Positions 10,061-20,529 of a DNA stretch of 64,000 nucleotides are shown piece after piece. Origin of the DNA: Euglena gracilis (lineage: Eukaryota; Euglenida; Euglenophyceae; Euglenales); the NCBI GenBank assembly GCA_039621445.1, contig CP154956.1, positions 70,301,649 through 70,365,648 of the forward strand. The letters run 5' to 3'. The first letter of the stretch is position 1. Each line of letters starts with the position of its first letter. Under the pieces are notes generated by a model that was not told the origin of the DNA, searched no databases, and saw nothing but the letters and a program-made list of their open reading frames with translations. The position numbers and the translations under genes were made by a program.

Positions 10061-10640
10061 ATTTCATTCCATTACTAGCTATGTTGCTGACACACATTTA
10101 TTCGTCAGACCATGGGGCCCCTAGCCAGCAGTCCTGCGAAAAAACGTGACCAGGGGCCTCACTTGCCAACTTTTGGGCAAGATGGGTGCCGCCTTATACC
10201 CCCCCTAAAAGGCAATAGTGTTGACACAACTGCTCCGCTTTGGAACAGGGGGGCTTCTGGGATTCAGCTGCAGTTCTGACATCTGGAAAAGATGGCGGGG
10301 TTTAGGCTATTTTCTCTCCAAAAACGGTACAATTACAAAGCCATCACCAAAAAAACCTATAAAGGATTTTCGGAGCTATCCAGAAGCATCGAACATTGAC
10401 ATCCACCTGTCAAAAATACGTCGTGCTTGCTTGAATTTTGTGTTTAAAGGGGAATCAGAAGATAGACGCTGGGCATCAACGCCAAGCCAAGCACGCCGCA
10501 ACGCACAGCCAGCAAAAAAGCATGGTCTCAAAAGGGCACAGTCAACAGCCCGAGGCGAAGCTTTTACTGCTGTGCCACGCTGGTCGGTGCAGCCCACACA
10601 AGGCGCGGAACATGCCATTTCTCAGCGACACCTCGGGCTC
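10061..10640. other. no gene seen; DIRS terminal motif
   Basis: No supported coding region. The motif TTTATTCGTCAGACC at about 10097-10112, with related bases just before it, recurs at about 15105-15119 downstream of the plus-strand DIRS copy. Relative to its element each copy is outward-facing, in inverted arrangement. This fits a terminal inverted repeat of the DIRS family. Confidence 0.4.
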
Positions 10641-10649
10641 CGCACGTTT

Positions 10650-10765
10650 GCCCTTGTGAGGCCATGCATTGTTCGCTGGCGGTGTTGTTGGATTGCTCGA
10701 TGCGCTGGGTTAGCAGTCTCTGCTTAGTGTCTTTCTTTCGCCGGAGTGGGCTGATTGTTAATTTG
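10650..10765 (+). repeat. dispersed repeat shared with 20.35-20.47 kb (inverted)
   Basis: About 110 bp beginning CCTTGTGAGGCCATGC and running through a GGTGTTGTTGGATT segment matches the reverse strand of 20350-20470 at roughly 80% by eye. A shorter part of the same motif (GTGAGG.CATGCCTTGTT) recurs at 19760 and, inverted, at 20070-20093. The copies bracket the DIRS-rich region, so it is probably a repeat belonging to, or inserted near, those elements. Confidence 0.6.
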
Positions 10766-11055
10766 CCCTTCGAGGCGAAGAAGAAAGGAGGCGAGTGCGA
10801 AAAAACAACCAAAATAATCAGGAAGAAGTCAACGTTAATTCAATATCCAGAAAGACAACGAACCAGGAGGATATAAATTCTTCAAACAAGTTTCAGTTTC
10901 CAATTTGACATAAATGAACCACGAAAAATCAAAGAAAAGTGAATTATGCTGTCCGCGTGAACCCGGAGCAGCAGTGGTGGCAGCAGCTGGAGAACCTGGA
11001 GATGCGGTCGACGCGTGTCGAATGTGGCCGCTCCACCCCCTGTAAGGACCGCCGT

Positions 11056-11308
11056 AGGTTGGTCCACGACTATGGGATATCCCGGCGCGGCACTGAGGCT
11101 CAGGAGGCTGCCTGGCGGGAGACCCGTGAACTGCCAGGTGAGGACCTCCTTTGTCCCCACTGGTAGTCTGGAGGCATGACGCTAGCCGAGGAACCGGGAG
11201 GTGGTGAATTCGATTCCAGGATCGGAAATTGGTACCCGGCTCGGGACGGTGAGAGGCACCGGCCCCACCTGGGGCATCGAGCACGAGCTGTAGAACAAAG
11301 AGCCCAAA
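11056..11308 (+). repeat. tRNA-derived SINE-like unit, copy 1
   Basis: About 250 bp, closely related to 11402-11639. It contains a box-A-like TAGTCTGGAGGC followed about 32 bp later by ATTCGATTCC, close to the RNA polymerase III box B consensus GGTTCGANTCC. The spacing is that of a tRNA. The 3' part is non-tRNA sequence (GGTGAGAGGCACCGGCCCC) shared by both copies. No poly-A tail is obvious. Confidence 0.6.
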
Positions 11309-11401
11309 TTGTAGCAGAGGATCACACGGCGATTAAAAAGGAGTCGCGAAGAGCGAACTCCGGTCGCTCCTTAGGAAGGGGAGTATGGGGTTCGCCGTGG
11401 G

Positions 11402-11639
11402 TTGGTCCACAAATATGGCGTATCCGGGCACAGCACTGTGGGCCAGCAGGCTGCCTGGCGGGAGACCGGTGAACTGCCAGGACCTCCTTTTCCCCCACCG
11501 GTAGTCTGGAGGCATGACGCTAGCCGAGGAACCGGGAGGTCGTGGGTTCAATTCCCGGGTCGGAAATTGGCCTCCTGGAAGGTGAGAGGCACCGGCCCCC
11601 CCTGGGGAATCGAACACGAGCCGTAAAACAAAGAGCCCA
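11402..11639 (+). repeat. tRNA-derived SINE-like unit, copy 2
   Basis: Second unit in the same orientation. The box-A-like TAGTCTGGAGGC is identical and box B reads GGGTTCAATTCCC, which forms a short T-arm-like stem. Both copies end in ACAAAGAGCCC. The two units lie about 95 bp apart in tandem and differ by scattered substitutions and small indels, so the duplication is not recent. Transcription by RNA polymerase III is inferred from the boxes only. Confidence 0.6.
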
Positions 11640-11749
11640 CACCCCCAGACCCCCAAACAGGAAAATTCCCAGCGTAAATCCCCCCAGTGTCGACCACGGT
11701 CTGTGGACCATAGTGGCCAGAAAGACCAGAATGAGGAACCCCCAGCCCA

Positions 11750-12740
11750 CTATGGACAGGGAATCCTGGTCATTGGAGCCTGATCAAGCAACAACATGGA
11801 ACAGAAGAATCACAAAGGATGCCACAGGCTGGTCCAACAGACAAACTCCCAACAGAAGTGGGGAAGATAGAATCAAGGCCAAGGTGGAAGACAGCACCAC
11901 AAGCAGCTCCCCTCAGGAAGGGGAAAAGATGGTCTGCCAAACCTCAATTTATCAAACACTACAGAGGGACAGAGGGGGTGGCACAACAGCCCCCCCAGAT
12001 TTCAACTGGGCATGAAAAGAAGCAAGTATTCACAGCCCCGGCATGGAGGCCGGAATTATGTGCAAAGGGGCTTGCAACATTGCCCAATCAATGGGCTATG
12101 GCAGGCAATCAAGGGGTTGACCCACACAAGCCACCCAGAATCTAAGGGGAAGCACCACAGGAGCTTTAAATTTGTATCATTATGGCCAGCCCCAGGAGGA
12201 AAAGGGACCAACAGCGGCCCTTCAGGAGGAACTCGGAGGAGAGAAAGGCTCCAAACCTGCATTTATTCAGTCTACGAATCCTCCAGTCAAATCAGACAGG
12301 GAGGGACCGACAGGGGCCCTCCTATGGTATGGAAAACAGCTGCATCATAATCACACTGAAGATGATGCAGCTGGTTTAATGATGCAGCTGGTGGACGCCA
12401 GATAGGCAACAGGGGCAGTAAGCCCCAGGGTATGCATTCCAGCAACAAGATACTCCACGCACACAGAGAGAGGGTGAGCAGAGATGGAGACAGTGCATGC
12501 ACATCCCCCCAGGAAAACTTTATTCTTCCAGCGGCTCAAGCCCCAAGGGAGCTAGGGGTGAAATTTCCAACACCCTTAACCCAGCCACCCCAAAATTGTC
12601 TAGTTAAGGAAATAAATTCATTGGAGGAAAAGTGGGGAGACATCCCCATGCACCAGAGACTTCAAAAAAGCTTAAAATGGTGGCACAATAATTCCCGCAC
12701 CCTTCAAAAAAAAATGGCATCCAACCCTCCTGGGTAAAAC
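11750..12740 (+). pseudogene. gag-like region of the plus-strand DIRS copy
   Basis: Several short open frames in alternating phases, rich in Gln, Pro, Lys and Arg (for example 11.82-12.14 kb and 12.43-12.74 kb). The last one leads into the RT frame. There is no recognisable motif; the assignment rests on position before RT and on composition. Confidence 0.35.
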
Positions 12741-12747
12741 CCCAAAA

Positions 12748-13750
12748 TTGTCCACCCACCAAGAAATCAGAGCGAATTTGGACGTGAAACGGGCAGAAAA
12801 AATTCTGCTGTATTATGGGAAAAAGGGTTCAATCAAAAGGATGGGGGATTCAGACACCCAACATTTAATCCCTTGGCTTTCAACTTCCAAACCAGAAGGG
12901 GGAACGACAAAATGGAGAATGATCAGCAACTGCAGGGAGTTAAACCAACACTGTACATTTACTTTTCACTTTACACTTTACTTTAAAGTGCAAACCTTCA
13001 AGCTGGATCACATCCAGCACATTTTTGCAGTCCTGGAGAAGGACCACTGGGCAGCAAAAATCGATTTCAAAGTCGCTTATTTTTACATCCCAGTGTGTTA
13101 GGCCCTAAGGCCATATTTAAGACATCAAGTGGGGGGGGACAAACGTGAAAGATCCAGGCAGGCTGCTTTGGCCTGAACATCATGCCCCAACTTTTCATGG
13201 GGGTCATTAAAACAATCTAAAAGCTGTGGACAGAAAGGGGCATCGAAGTATTTATATAACTGGACGACATTTTACTGGTGGCCCCCACCCAAAATATCTT
13301 GGAAAACCATCTCAACACAGTGGTGAGAGATTTACTGAAATATGGGTTCAAAATAAGTGGTAAAAAATAAACTCTACAACACACCCAAGTTGTGAATCAT
13401 CTTGGGTTTCAACTGAACTTTCAAGAAGTAAAATTGTAGGTGCACGTTTAAAAAATAAAGACCATAAAAAATGGCGCTGGATAAAATTGTCAAGAAAGAT
13501 TACCATGTCCAAAAGGCAACTGGCTGCCATTTTGGGCCAAATAAGGTGCAATCTTATGGTCCTGCCATTTTTAAGGGCTTTTACAGATGCCCTGGCAATT
13601 TTTTTGATCGCAATCTCTGCAGCCCCCTGGGATTCAAATGATCCCATTTTCCAGGACATAAAAACACTGCTAAGGGAAAGCAAAATTCTGCTGGACAGCT
13701 GGGGGGGAAGACCCTTCCCCAAAGTGAAACAAGACATCTTGCACTCATAA
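12748..13750 (+). pseudogene. reverse transcriptase of the plus-strand DIRS copy
   Basis: 12748-13101 encodes the RT fingers/palm: KWRMISNCRELNQ and then AKIDFKVAYFYIPV (motif A with its Asp). After a stop and shift, about 13.15-13.40 kb encodes VFI*LDDILLVAPTQ. A TAA at about 13257-13259 stands exactly where the related fragment has the Tyr of YLDD. 13487-13750 resumes with MSKRQLAAILGQIRCN and LPFLRAFTDALA, the DIRS connection region. Clearly inactive. Confidence 0.75.
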
Positions 13751-14400
13751 AGCAGCATACATTCCTGGGGGGGGGTTGGACAGCCATACAGGACAAATTG
13801 TGCAAGAATTTTGGAGGAGAAAATCCACTCTTCACATAAACGTGAAAGAGTTAAGTGCAGCACTAAGCACTGTAAAAGGTTTGAGCAAGCCAGGAGAAAC
13901 AGTGTCCCTTTCAGTGGACAACCAGGTTATCTTTTGTTACCTGACAAAAGGGGGGGGGAAGAAAAGACGCATTCAATTCAATGCCAATGCCTTTTCAAAT
14001 GGTGTATGGAGAAAAAAATACATGTCCAAGTAAAATGGGTCCCTTCAAAAGACTGCCTTGCAGACCCCATAAGCAGGTGGGAAATGGACAGGAGGGATTA
14101 CTCCCTGGACACCCAACTATTCCAGTGGCTAAAGCACCAGTTCAATGATTTTATAGACCTGGAGACAGACTTATTTTCCTTCCCAGGCAACAAAAAGCTT
14201 CCACAATTTTTAGCCAGGTGGCCCCACTGGGAAACTTCAGGGGTGGATGCATTGCAATGTCCACTGGACAATTGGAGGGGTTTGTATGCCAACACGCCCT
14301 GGTCAATAGTTCAAAATGTTCTACCCAGGCTGAAAGTGTTCCCACAAACCAAAGTTTTGATGGTAACCCCCTACTGTGATTCAGCCACATGGTGACCCCA
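13751..14400 (+). pseudogene. RNase H of the plus-strand DIRS copy
   Basis: Two overlapping frames give HINVKELSAALSTV (catalytic Glu region), LSVDNQVIFCYLTKGGG (Asp and the GG motif of DIRS RNase H), then after a shift VQVKWVPSKDCLADPISRW. The tail contains DLFSFPGNKKLPQFLARWP and ANTPWSIV, the conserved C-terminal extension of this class. The first catalytic Asp block is degraded. Confidence 0.75.
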
Positions 14401-14940
14401 GTTAATAAAGATGAAGTGACAGGGATCCCCTGCCTGAAAATCACCCCCTACAAGGGCATGTACACCAATGGCAGGGGGGAGAAAATGGAACCCGCCAGGT
14501 GGCCCCTGCTTTGCATTACTTGCTCAGGCAAATCAAACCATTGAAGATTTCTTGGGGGAAAACCCCAGTTTAAAGCGCTATCAAAGTGCTTTCCCACTTT
14601 TATGGGTAATTTTGGAGAAAATGGGGTATCCCCACCTCAAGCCACAACTGACCAAGTTGCTGACGCTTTAATCGGATTATTCCAAATTTTTAAGGCTCAG
14701 GCCCGTAATGCATACAGTGCAATGCTTTTGATTCCCGGGTTTGGTGGATTGAGATTCTGTTCCCTTTGTCCTCGTAAAAAAAACTTTGGAACCAAACCCG
14801 GAAAACTATGGGTCATTCTGGGATCCCCTCCCCATCCTCCTGAGGCTGTCCCAATCCCCCTTTCCTCTGATATTTGTACACTGCGTACTCGTCTTATTTT
14901 TTTTTTGCTAAAGAGTGCTCTGTTTGTACAGACTTTTTAA
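14401..14940 (+). pseudogene. possible tyrosine-recombinase N-terminal segment
   Basis: Open pieces at 14468-14671 and 14602-14940 contain SLKRYQSAFPLLWVILEKMG followed by ARNAYSAMLLIPGFGGLRF. The minus-strand copy has the matching pattern (ASLGPLQRYDNAFKELARIL, DARNACSAFLL). A helical SAM-like core-binding domain is expected here in DIRS elements, but I could not find the catalytic R-H-R-Y residues, so the name is inferred from position and helix pattern. Confidence 0.35.
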
Positions 14941-15120
14941 TTTGGCACAAGTCAAACGTACAAACAGTGTTTGGCAAGGCGCCTTACTTCAAAATTTGCC
15001 GTAAAGGCCAGAAATTCCACAAGTGGGAGATGGTTGTGTCCATAACCCAGTGTCCCCAAATCAGTCTCTTTCATTTAATGATTTCATACGTGGCTGCTAC
15101 ACGTTTATTCGTCAGACCTG

Positions 15121-15697
15121 GGTGTCACCTTTTAATTTCACTAAAGCCCCCCCATAAAGCCATCAGTGCAACCACGGTTGCTTCGATCGAAAAATAATTT
15201 TTTTCCAAACATGTGGTCACCCACCAGGTGTGGGGGGCCCACTCAACCAGAGGGGCAGGGGTTGGTTTACTAAAACAAATTATGCCTTTCTGCCCAAAAA
15301 GAGTGTGAGACTGGCCAGTGGAAGGGTGTGGAGGCTTTTGTACCGCATTATCAAAGAGTTGCAGCCCAAGGTGCTTTGGAAAATACCCTGGCTACCCTAA
15401 TTTTGATGCCCATTTAGACCTCACAATACCTTCTTGTGCATCGCCCTCATGGTCAATTCTTCCCGGGTCGTGTCTCCCGGGAGTCCTACACTTCGAGGTG
15501 CTGAGATATTGTGCACCATTTTTTACATTGCCATTTTTGCATTTTCCCTGACCCCCAACCACAAGTAGTGGGCCCCAATTGCTGAATTTCTTCCACATAA
15601 AGCCCTAATTTTTTCGACCACAAGACCCCAGCCCCCCTGGTGCTGTGTGGTTTCTATTGCGACACTTCCAGGTTGTTTTCTGACATAATTTCCTTTA
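15121..15697. other. no gene seen
   Basis: AT-rich spacer between the two convergent DIRS copies. Open frames here are short and on both strands. Nothing recognisable. Confidence 0.4.
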
Positions 15698-16562
15698 TTA
15701 TGGAATTGAATCTGTTAGAGGTTTATAGTTTTTACCATCCAGGGACCACAACAAGGGACCCCCCAGGACAGAATTTTTTCTGTTCGAAATATGCATTCCT
15801 GCACCAAATGCCAAGGACTGATCTGAGCAGTGTTTTCCAGGTTGACGATCTCCTCCCACTTGGAAAATTTCTAACCCTTCCTTTGGACCAATACAAAAAT
15901 AGCATTGTTTGCAAAGCTCACGCTTCTCTGGGTCCTGTGTAAGTCCACCCCCCTGTGGAGGCTTAAAATACTCCAGCAAATGATTAGTCTTTTCCCAACT
16001 CCACGATAGAAATGTCTTTACTGATGAGGCAGACTGGGCAAATTTTTGCAACAAGTCTGAGGCGTCCCAAAAACTTGTATACTTTTGAGTGTAAACATTC
16101 AATACTTTTTTGACTTTCTGAAGGGGGGTTTGGAATCGTAAACTCTGAAAAACAGTTAACAGCAAAAAAGCAGAGCATGCATTCCTGGCATCGGTGTGAC
16201 TGAAATTGTTCAGAATCAGCAAGGCTTCAGCTGCCTCTAAGATGGTGGCTGATTTCAGAGCCACCCTTTGCCAACAATATCCTCGCCAACTCTTTGAAGG
16301 CATTGTCATACCTCTGCAAGGGCCCTAAGGATGCCAAATAAGATGCGATACTTTCCTCTTGAACTTGTTGAAATTGTAAAATTTTCCTGATACAATCAGA
16401 CAGGCCAGGGGCCACCTTGGGCGGGGCATCTGTTCCCCCCAACAATTGGTGAAGGGACCCTGGAACGGGGAAATGGGTAAAATTTTTGTCTTTGGTTTTT
16501 TCAGGCTGATGAACTGGAGCCACCACGATGTTGAAGTCCAGTAAGGGACCACCATTAGGCAC
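15698..16562 (-). pseudogene. recombinase-like 3' region of the minus-strand DIRS copy
   Basis: Frames 16562-16227 and 16309-15698 overlap. The first contains IASYLASLGPLQRYDNAF, the second ALKSATILEAAEALLILNNF and DARNACSAFLLLTVFQSLRF, together a helical core-binding-like domain. The downstream part has a Cys-rich stretch (CKQCYFCIG) that I do not recognise. Catalytic tyrosine-recombinase residues were not identified. Confidence 0.35.
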
Positions 16563-17105
16563 ACCAACTGTGGTTTTGGGTCAGCCTGTTCACCCACTGG
16601 GTGATTACTGACCATGGGGGGTTTGCATAAACTGGAGAAAGGTTTGCCAGGTTTGTTTTCAAGGCATCTACCAGCAAGGCCCGTTGGTCAGGCCATCTGC
16701 TGCAAAAAAGTGTGAACTTTTTGTTGCTAGGGGTACAAATCATGTCCATTTTGGCTGAATGTGAGGTTGAAAAAAGTGCAGCATCTTTTGGAACACCCAC
16801 TAGTGAAGAGATTTCCCTGGTCAGGGGATCTGATAGTTGATCGTGGGAGGGTACCCAAACAAACTGCAAGTTGATCCTTTTTCCGTGGCACCAATAAAGG
16901 AGGGGTTTGATAATTTTGTTCAGGTAGGGTTCCCACCCCCCATTTTGACAGATAACTGCAGGCCACTTGATTGTCCACATGAAGTACTACTGAGCTGTTT
17001 GGGGTTGCCAAGACTTTTATGGTTTGAAATGCTGCGATCAACTCTTTTTGGTAGATGTGGAGAATGTTGGGCTCTCTCCAAAAATCTTACACCGAGGCCT
17101 TGTAA
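16555..17105 (-). pseudogene. RNase H of the minus-strand DIRS copy
   Basis: 17041-16727 starts with the AAFQTIKVL helix and VVLHVDNQVACSYLSKWG (Asp and following strand). The neighbouring frame 16980-16555 continues with LQFVWVPSHDQLSDPLTRE and MDMICTPSNKKFTLFCSRWP, ending in VYANPPWSVITQWV. These are the DIRS-type RNase H and its C-terminal extension. One frame change is needed to join them. Confidence 0.7.
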
Positions 17106-18059
17106 TTATTGTCCATCCCCCCCCAGGCCAAGTGCTGCTGTCTGAAAACAACTCCTGTTTTGCCCTGTCCACATTGTGTTGCAAAAATTCAAAAAAAAAA
17201 GCTCTGTGATTTGCAGCTTTACTGAAGGGGGGATGAGAAGGGTGGGGTCCCACCACCAGGTGGTGTGTACGTCAACAATTTTGCAAAGTTGGTCGGTCAG
17301 AATCCTCAAAAAGGGCAGTGCAACCAGACAACTGCTGACTTGTCCCAGGATGGAACTCAGTTTTCGACAAGTCGTTTTCTTCTGGGTGAGAATCTTTCCC
17401 AGTTCTTTTCTCAGACTTTTAATTTTTCCTGCGGGATTTCCAGCTGTCCACTTTTTAAGTTGATCCACATCCCCAGGTGTCTGCCTTCCTGTGTGGGTTC
17501 AAAAACGGATTTTTTGAGATTTATCTTGAAGCCTTCCTTCTGCAGGTCTGATTGCATTTCCAAAAGTTTTTTTTCTGTTGCCCCTCGGCTTGGATCCGGA
17601 AGCAAAATATCATCCAAGTAAATGAACACTCTTTTCCCCTCTTTCCTCCACTTTATCTCCCACACCCTCATTAGGGCCATCAACTTTTGGTGGAGGGAAC
17701 TTATGCCAAAACAAGAGCCTAGACATTTACATGTTTCTTCTCCCACTTGCATGCAGACATAGTCTGCCAACTGAGTGCTTAATGGCAAGTGGATTAGGCA
17801 TCTTTTAGGTCGAGTTTTCCGCAGAAGCACCCCCTTTTAAGTGTGGAAAAAACCTGTCCCAGATGTTCGAGTCGAAACTTTTTGGGTAGAAGAACTTGTT
17901 TAACTCTCTGCAGTCTGAGATCAGTCTCTCTTTGAGTTTTTCCCCTTCCTGTTCTCTGATTATGAAGAATGGTACCAAATGTTTTGCTTCTTCTGGCTGA
18001 ATTAACTTTGTTGCTCCTGACAGGACATATTCTCTCATAATTTTTTTGTGCAGCAAAAA
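17106..18059 (-). pseudogene. reverse transcriptase of the minus-strand DIRS copy
   Basis: 18056-17805 encodes the start of RT (LVPFFIIREQEGEKLKERLI, DCRELNKFFYP) and, in the neighbouring frame, GKLDLKDAYFHLPLS (motif A). 17830-17411 carries SCFGISSLHQKLM (motif B region), VFIYLDDILLPDPS with intact YLDD, and GFKINLKKSVFEP. 17468-17106 is the connection region (KLSSILGQVSSCLVALPFLR). Frame changes separate the parts although the catalytic residues are present. Confidence 0.75.
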
Positions 18060-19596
18060 TTTCCTCTGGGGATTTCTGGGTTGACTTTCTGGACAACTGG
18101 GGTGGCAGAGGGAAGTCTGACTTTACCCCCCCCCTTTGATGACAGAGATTACTTCTGGTCCAGATCCTGCTTCTACCCAAAATGCCAGGGAGTCTCTGAT
18201 CCTCTGAATAAGTGGGGTGCAATACCCAGGTGGATCTGGCAGCTCCATGATGTTGGCTGCCAGCTGACACTCCAGCTCCTTGATGGACTTGTGACTGTCC
18301 ATCTGCCGCAAAGATGGGCTCCTGGGCCCCTCTGGCTGGTACACCAGCATTCTGCTGGTCTTCTGTTGAACATCCACCGGCTGGGGAGAAGGTAATGTGA
18401 CAGGGTTCCCCTTGGGTGCCATACCCAGTAGTGATGCTGGGGTACTTACCCCTTGCCCACAGCTCTGCCCTTTCCAGGGGCCTGCCAGAATCCCTTGCCA
18501 CTGTGAATTGTGTGGAGAGTGAATGACATTGCAGGGAGTTTCCATACTTCCCCCTGAGTGACCACCATGGTCTGAATTGGCTGCCATAGCCTTGTATTCT
18601 GGGGGCAAATCCTTTTTCCCCCTTGAATCTGAAACTCTTGCGACCTGCCGGGTTTTGAAAATACAATCTGGGGTGTTCCTCCCCTATTCCAGTCACACCA
18701 GCCATGTTGATGTTGCTGTGGAGTCTATCTGTCCTCAGGTCTTCGCTATCGAACAGCACATTCTGGGTGCTGACCACTGAGACTGGCAGGCTCATACTCT
18801 TCCTCTCCTTCAAAAGGACGTCCTCTGTCTCCATCAAATATTGGAAGACCTGCTGCGCCAGCACTGCATGTTCAGGGTCCTGTTGTACATACCATACTGT
18901 GTGCCTGAAGGCGTGCCATGTTGAGCACCCTCTGCTGGATGCTCTTCAGGATTTTGTCCACAGGGGACCTGGCGTCCTCCGCGTGGTTGTTCTCTGCACT
19001 CCTTGCCTTCAGCTTGGCGTACACAGGGACCTGGGTCAACGTGGTTTTTGCCGGTAGCCTGTCACCGGCCCGGACCCTCTGCATACATCTCAGCAACTCC
19101 CCTGGGAACTCCTTTGCTTCCCACAGGAGGCGGGTCCGTTGTCCTCCTCCTCGCTCTCCTCTGCCTCCATCGCGGCGTCCGCCGCGATCCGTCCTGGCTA
19201 TCCGTCGGGCTCTTGCAAGTGCTGCCCCCACAGCTCTGCCAATTGGAATGCCGCCGCCCCTGCTCTCTCGGACAGCTTCAGCAGCTACGCCGTCACGCCC
19301 GCCGTCAGCGCCAGGGAGAAGAGGAACGCGTTGAGGTACTCGCTGAAGTTTCCGGCCACCAGCGCTACTCCAGCCAGCGAGCGCAGTCGCTTTGCCGCTT
19401 GCGTAGTGTTCCAGCCTGTGTCCTTCCAATGGCATCCGGCCACCAGGGTCGCTTGGACGACGTCTTGTGGGAAATCTCCCAAAAAGGCCGTCACCGCCGA
19501 CTCGTTCAAGCAGAAGGCTAACCGCGCCGCGTTGAAGACAGTAACGTCTTGGCTTTGTTGATTCATTGGGTCCACAGGTGAAGATGAAGATGCCAT
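18060..19596 (-). pseudogene. gag of the minus-strand DIRS copy
   Basis: A plausible ATG at 19596 opens a frame (MASSSSPVDPMNQQ...) with a helical, hydrophobic region (ARLAFCLNESAVTAFLG, SLAGVALVAGNFSEYLNAF) that stops near 19.29 kb. The sequence continues in other phases: an Arg-rich helical segment to 18.87 kb, then a basic Gly-rich part (18.86-18.1 kb, with FRFKGEKGFAPRIQGYG). Role inferred as the nucleocapsid precursor from its place before RT. Confidence 0.5.
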
Positions 19597-19703
19597 GGTA
19601 GGTCGAAGGGCCAAATTAATATTTCCCAACTCCGGCACCAAAAAGCAGTAAGAAGCTCCCCCGCCACACAAAACGTCACAAACACGCCGGCACAAATCGC
19701 ACT

Positions 19704-20095
19704 CCCCCGAGGCAGACCGAGAGGGGAGGAAGGGACACCGAGGGCGACGCAAAAACACCAAGTGAGGTCATGCCTTGTTTGCCGGCTGTGTGAATGTGAA
19801 TGTTTTTGGGTAGGTTAGGCCTTTCCCCTTTAGTGCTGCGATTTTGCCGGAGTTGGCTGCCTCGTCCCTCGGGCGCGGACGATTCCTAGGTGGAGACCAC
19901 TTCCTGGAGCCCCCCCCCCCCGAGGATCGTTTTCTCTTTTGGGAGGGTAGGGTGGGCTCACTTAGTGTTTGTGCTTCGCCCTCGGTGTCCCTTCCTCCCC
20001 TCTCGGTCTGCCTCGGGCACTACAGGGGAAAGGCCTAACCTACCCAAAAAAATTCGCATTCAAACAGCCGGCAAACAAGGCATGACCTCACTTGG
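19704..20095. repeat. permuted inverted repeat pair near DIRS gag
   Basis: Block A (19708-19758, containing CGAGGCAGACCGAGAGGGGA) is followed by block B (19760-19838, containing GTGAGGTCATGCCTTGTTTG). Both recur on the opposite strand, A at 19965-20016 and B at 20018-20093. So on the plus strand the order is A B ... rc(A) rc(B), not the simple mirror rc(B) rc(A). DIRS elements are known to carry inverted terminal repeats and an internal complementary region that let a circle form; a permuted arrangement fits that, but I have not aligned it base by base. Confidence 0.6.
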
Positions 20096-20159
20096 GGAAG
20101 TGCGGAGCCCGAGGTGTCGAGCAGGATCTCACCACCTCGAAGTCCGAGTGGTCGGGAAA

Positions 20160-20520
20160 AGTGCGGAGCCCGAGGTGTCTCCTACTCCCTCGGGAAGGAA
20201 CAGCGAGGGCGGAGCACAAAGACCTTGTGAGCCCGACCCCCCCCCACCCGTAAGATGAAGTCTGTTTTCAAAAGCCTTCGGTCAGCAGAAAACGGGGGCC
20301 AGGTGGTGAAGGGGACACCCCCAAGGGGCAAGAAGCCACGTCGTCACGTCGGAGCAGCATCATCCGCCAACTCCGGCGAGGCGGCACTAAGCAGGGACTC
20401 CTAACCCAGCGCAGCGACCAATCCAACAACACCGCTGGCGAACAAGGCATGGCCTCACAGGGTCTTTATGCTCCGCCCTCGGTGTCCCTTCCTCCCTTCT
20501 CGGTTTTCCTCGAGGGAGTA
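20160..20520. repeat. further degenerate copies of the A/B repeat family
   Basis: 20190-20235 resembles inverted block A followed by CCTTGTGAG. 20350-20470 is the inverted partner of 10650-10765. 20440-20520 again joins CAAGGCATGGCCTCAC to CCCTCGGTGTCCCTTCCTCC, the block A/B sequence. These suggest repeated insertion or rearrangement of one repeat family. Confidence 0.5.
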
Positions 20521-20529
20521 CGAGACCCC

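Larger units (their letters stand above)
11660..15120 (+). mobile_element. DIRS-like retrotransposon copy, plus strand, decayed
   Basis: The order is gag-like region (about 11.75-12.74 kb), RT (12.75-13.75 kb), RNase H (13.75-14.40 kb) and a recombinase-like N-terminal segment (14.47-14.76 kb), ending near the terminal motif at 15.1 kb. Many stops and frame changes show that it is dead. Its sequence is close to the minus-strand fragment at 8.8-10.06 kb (same NVKELSAA and VDNQVI stretches) and more distant from the copy at 15.7-19.6 kb. Confidence 0.75.
15698..19596 (-). mobile_element. DIRS-like retrotransposon copy, minus strand, decayed
   Basis: The minus-strand order is gag (19596-about 18.1 kb), RT (about 18.06-17.11 kb), RNase H (about 17.10-16.55 kb) and a recombinase-like region (16.56-15.70 kb). 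It is the most complete of the three copies, with all modules present, but there are several frame changes. Sequence differs enough from the plus-strand copy to be a separate subfamily. Rearranged inverted repeats lie just upstream (19.7-20.1 kb). Confidence 0.75.
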
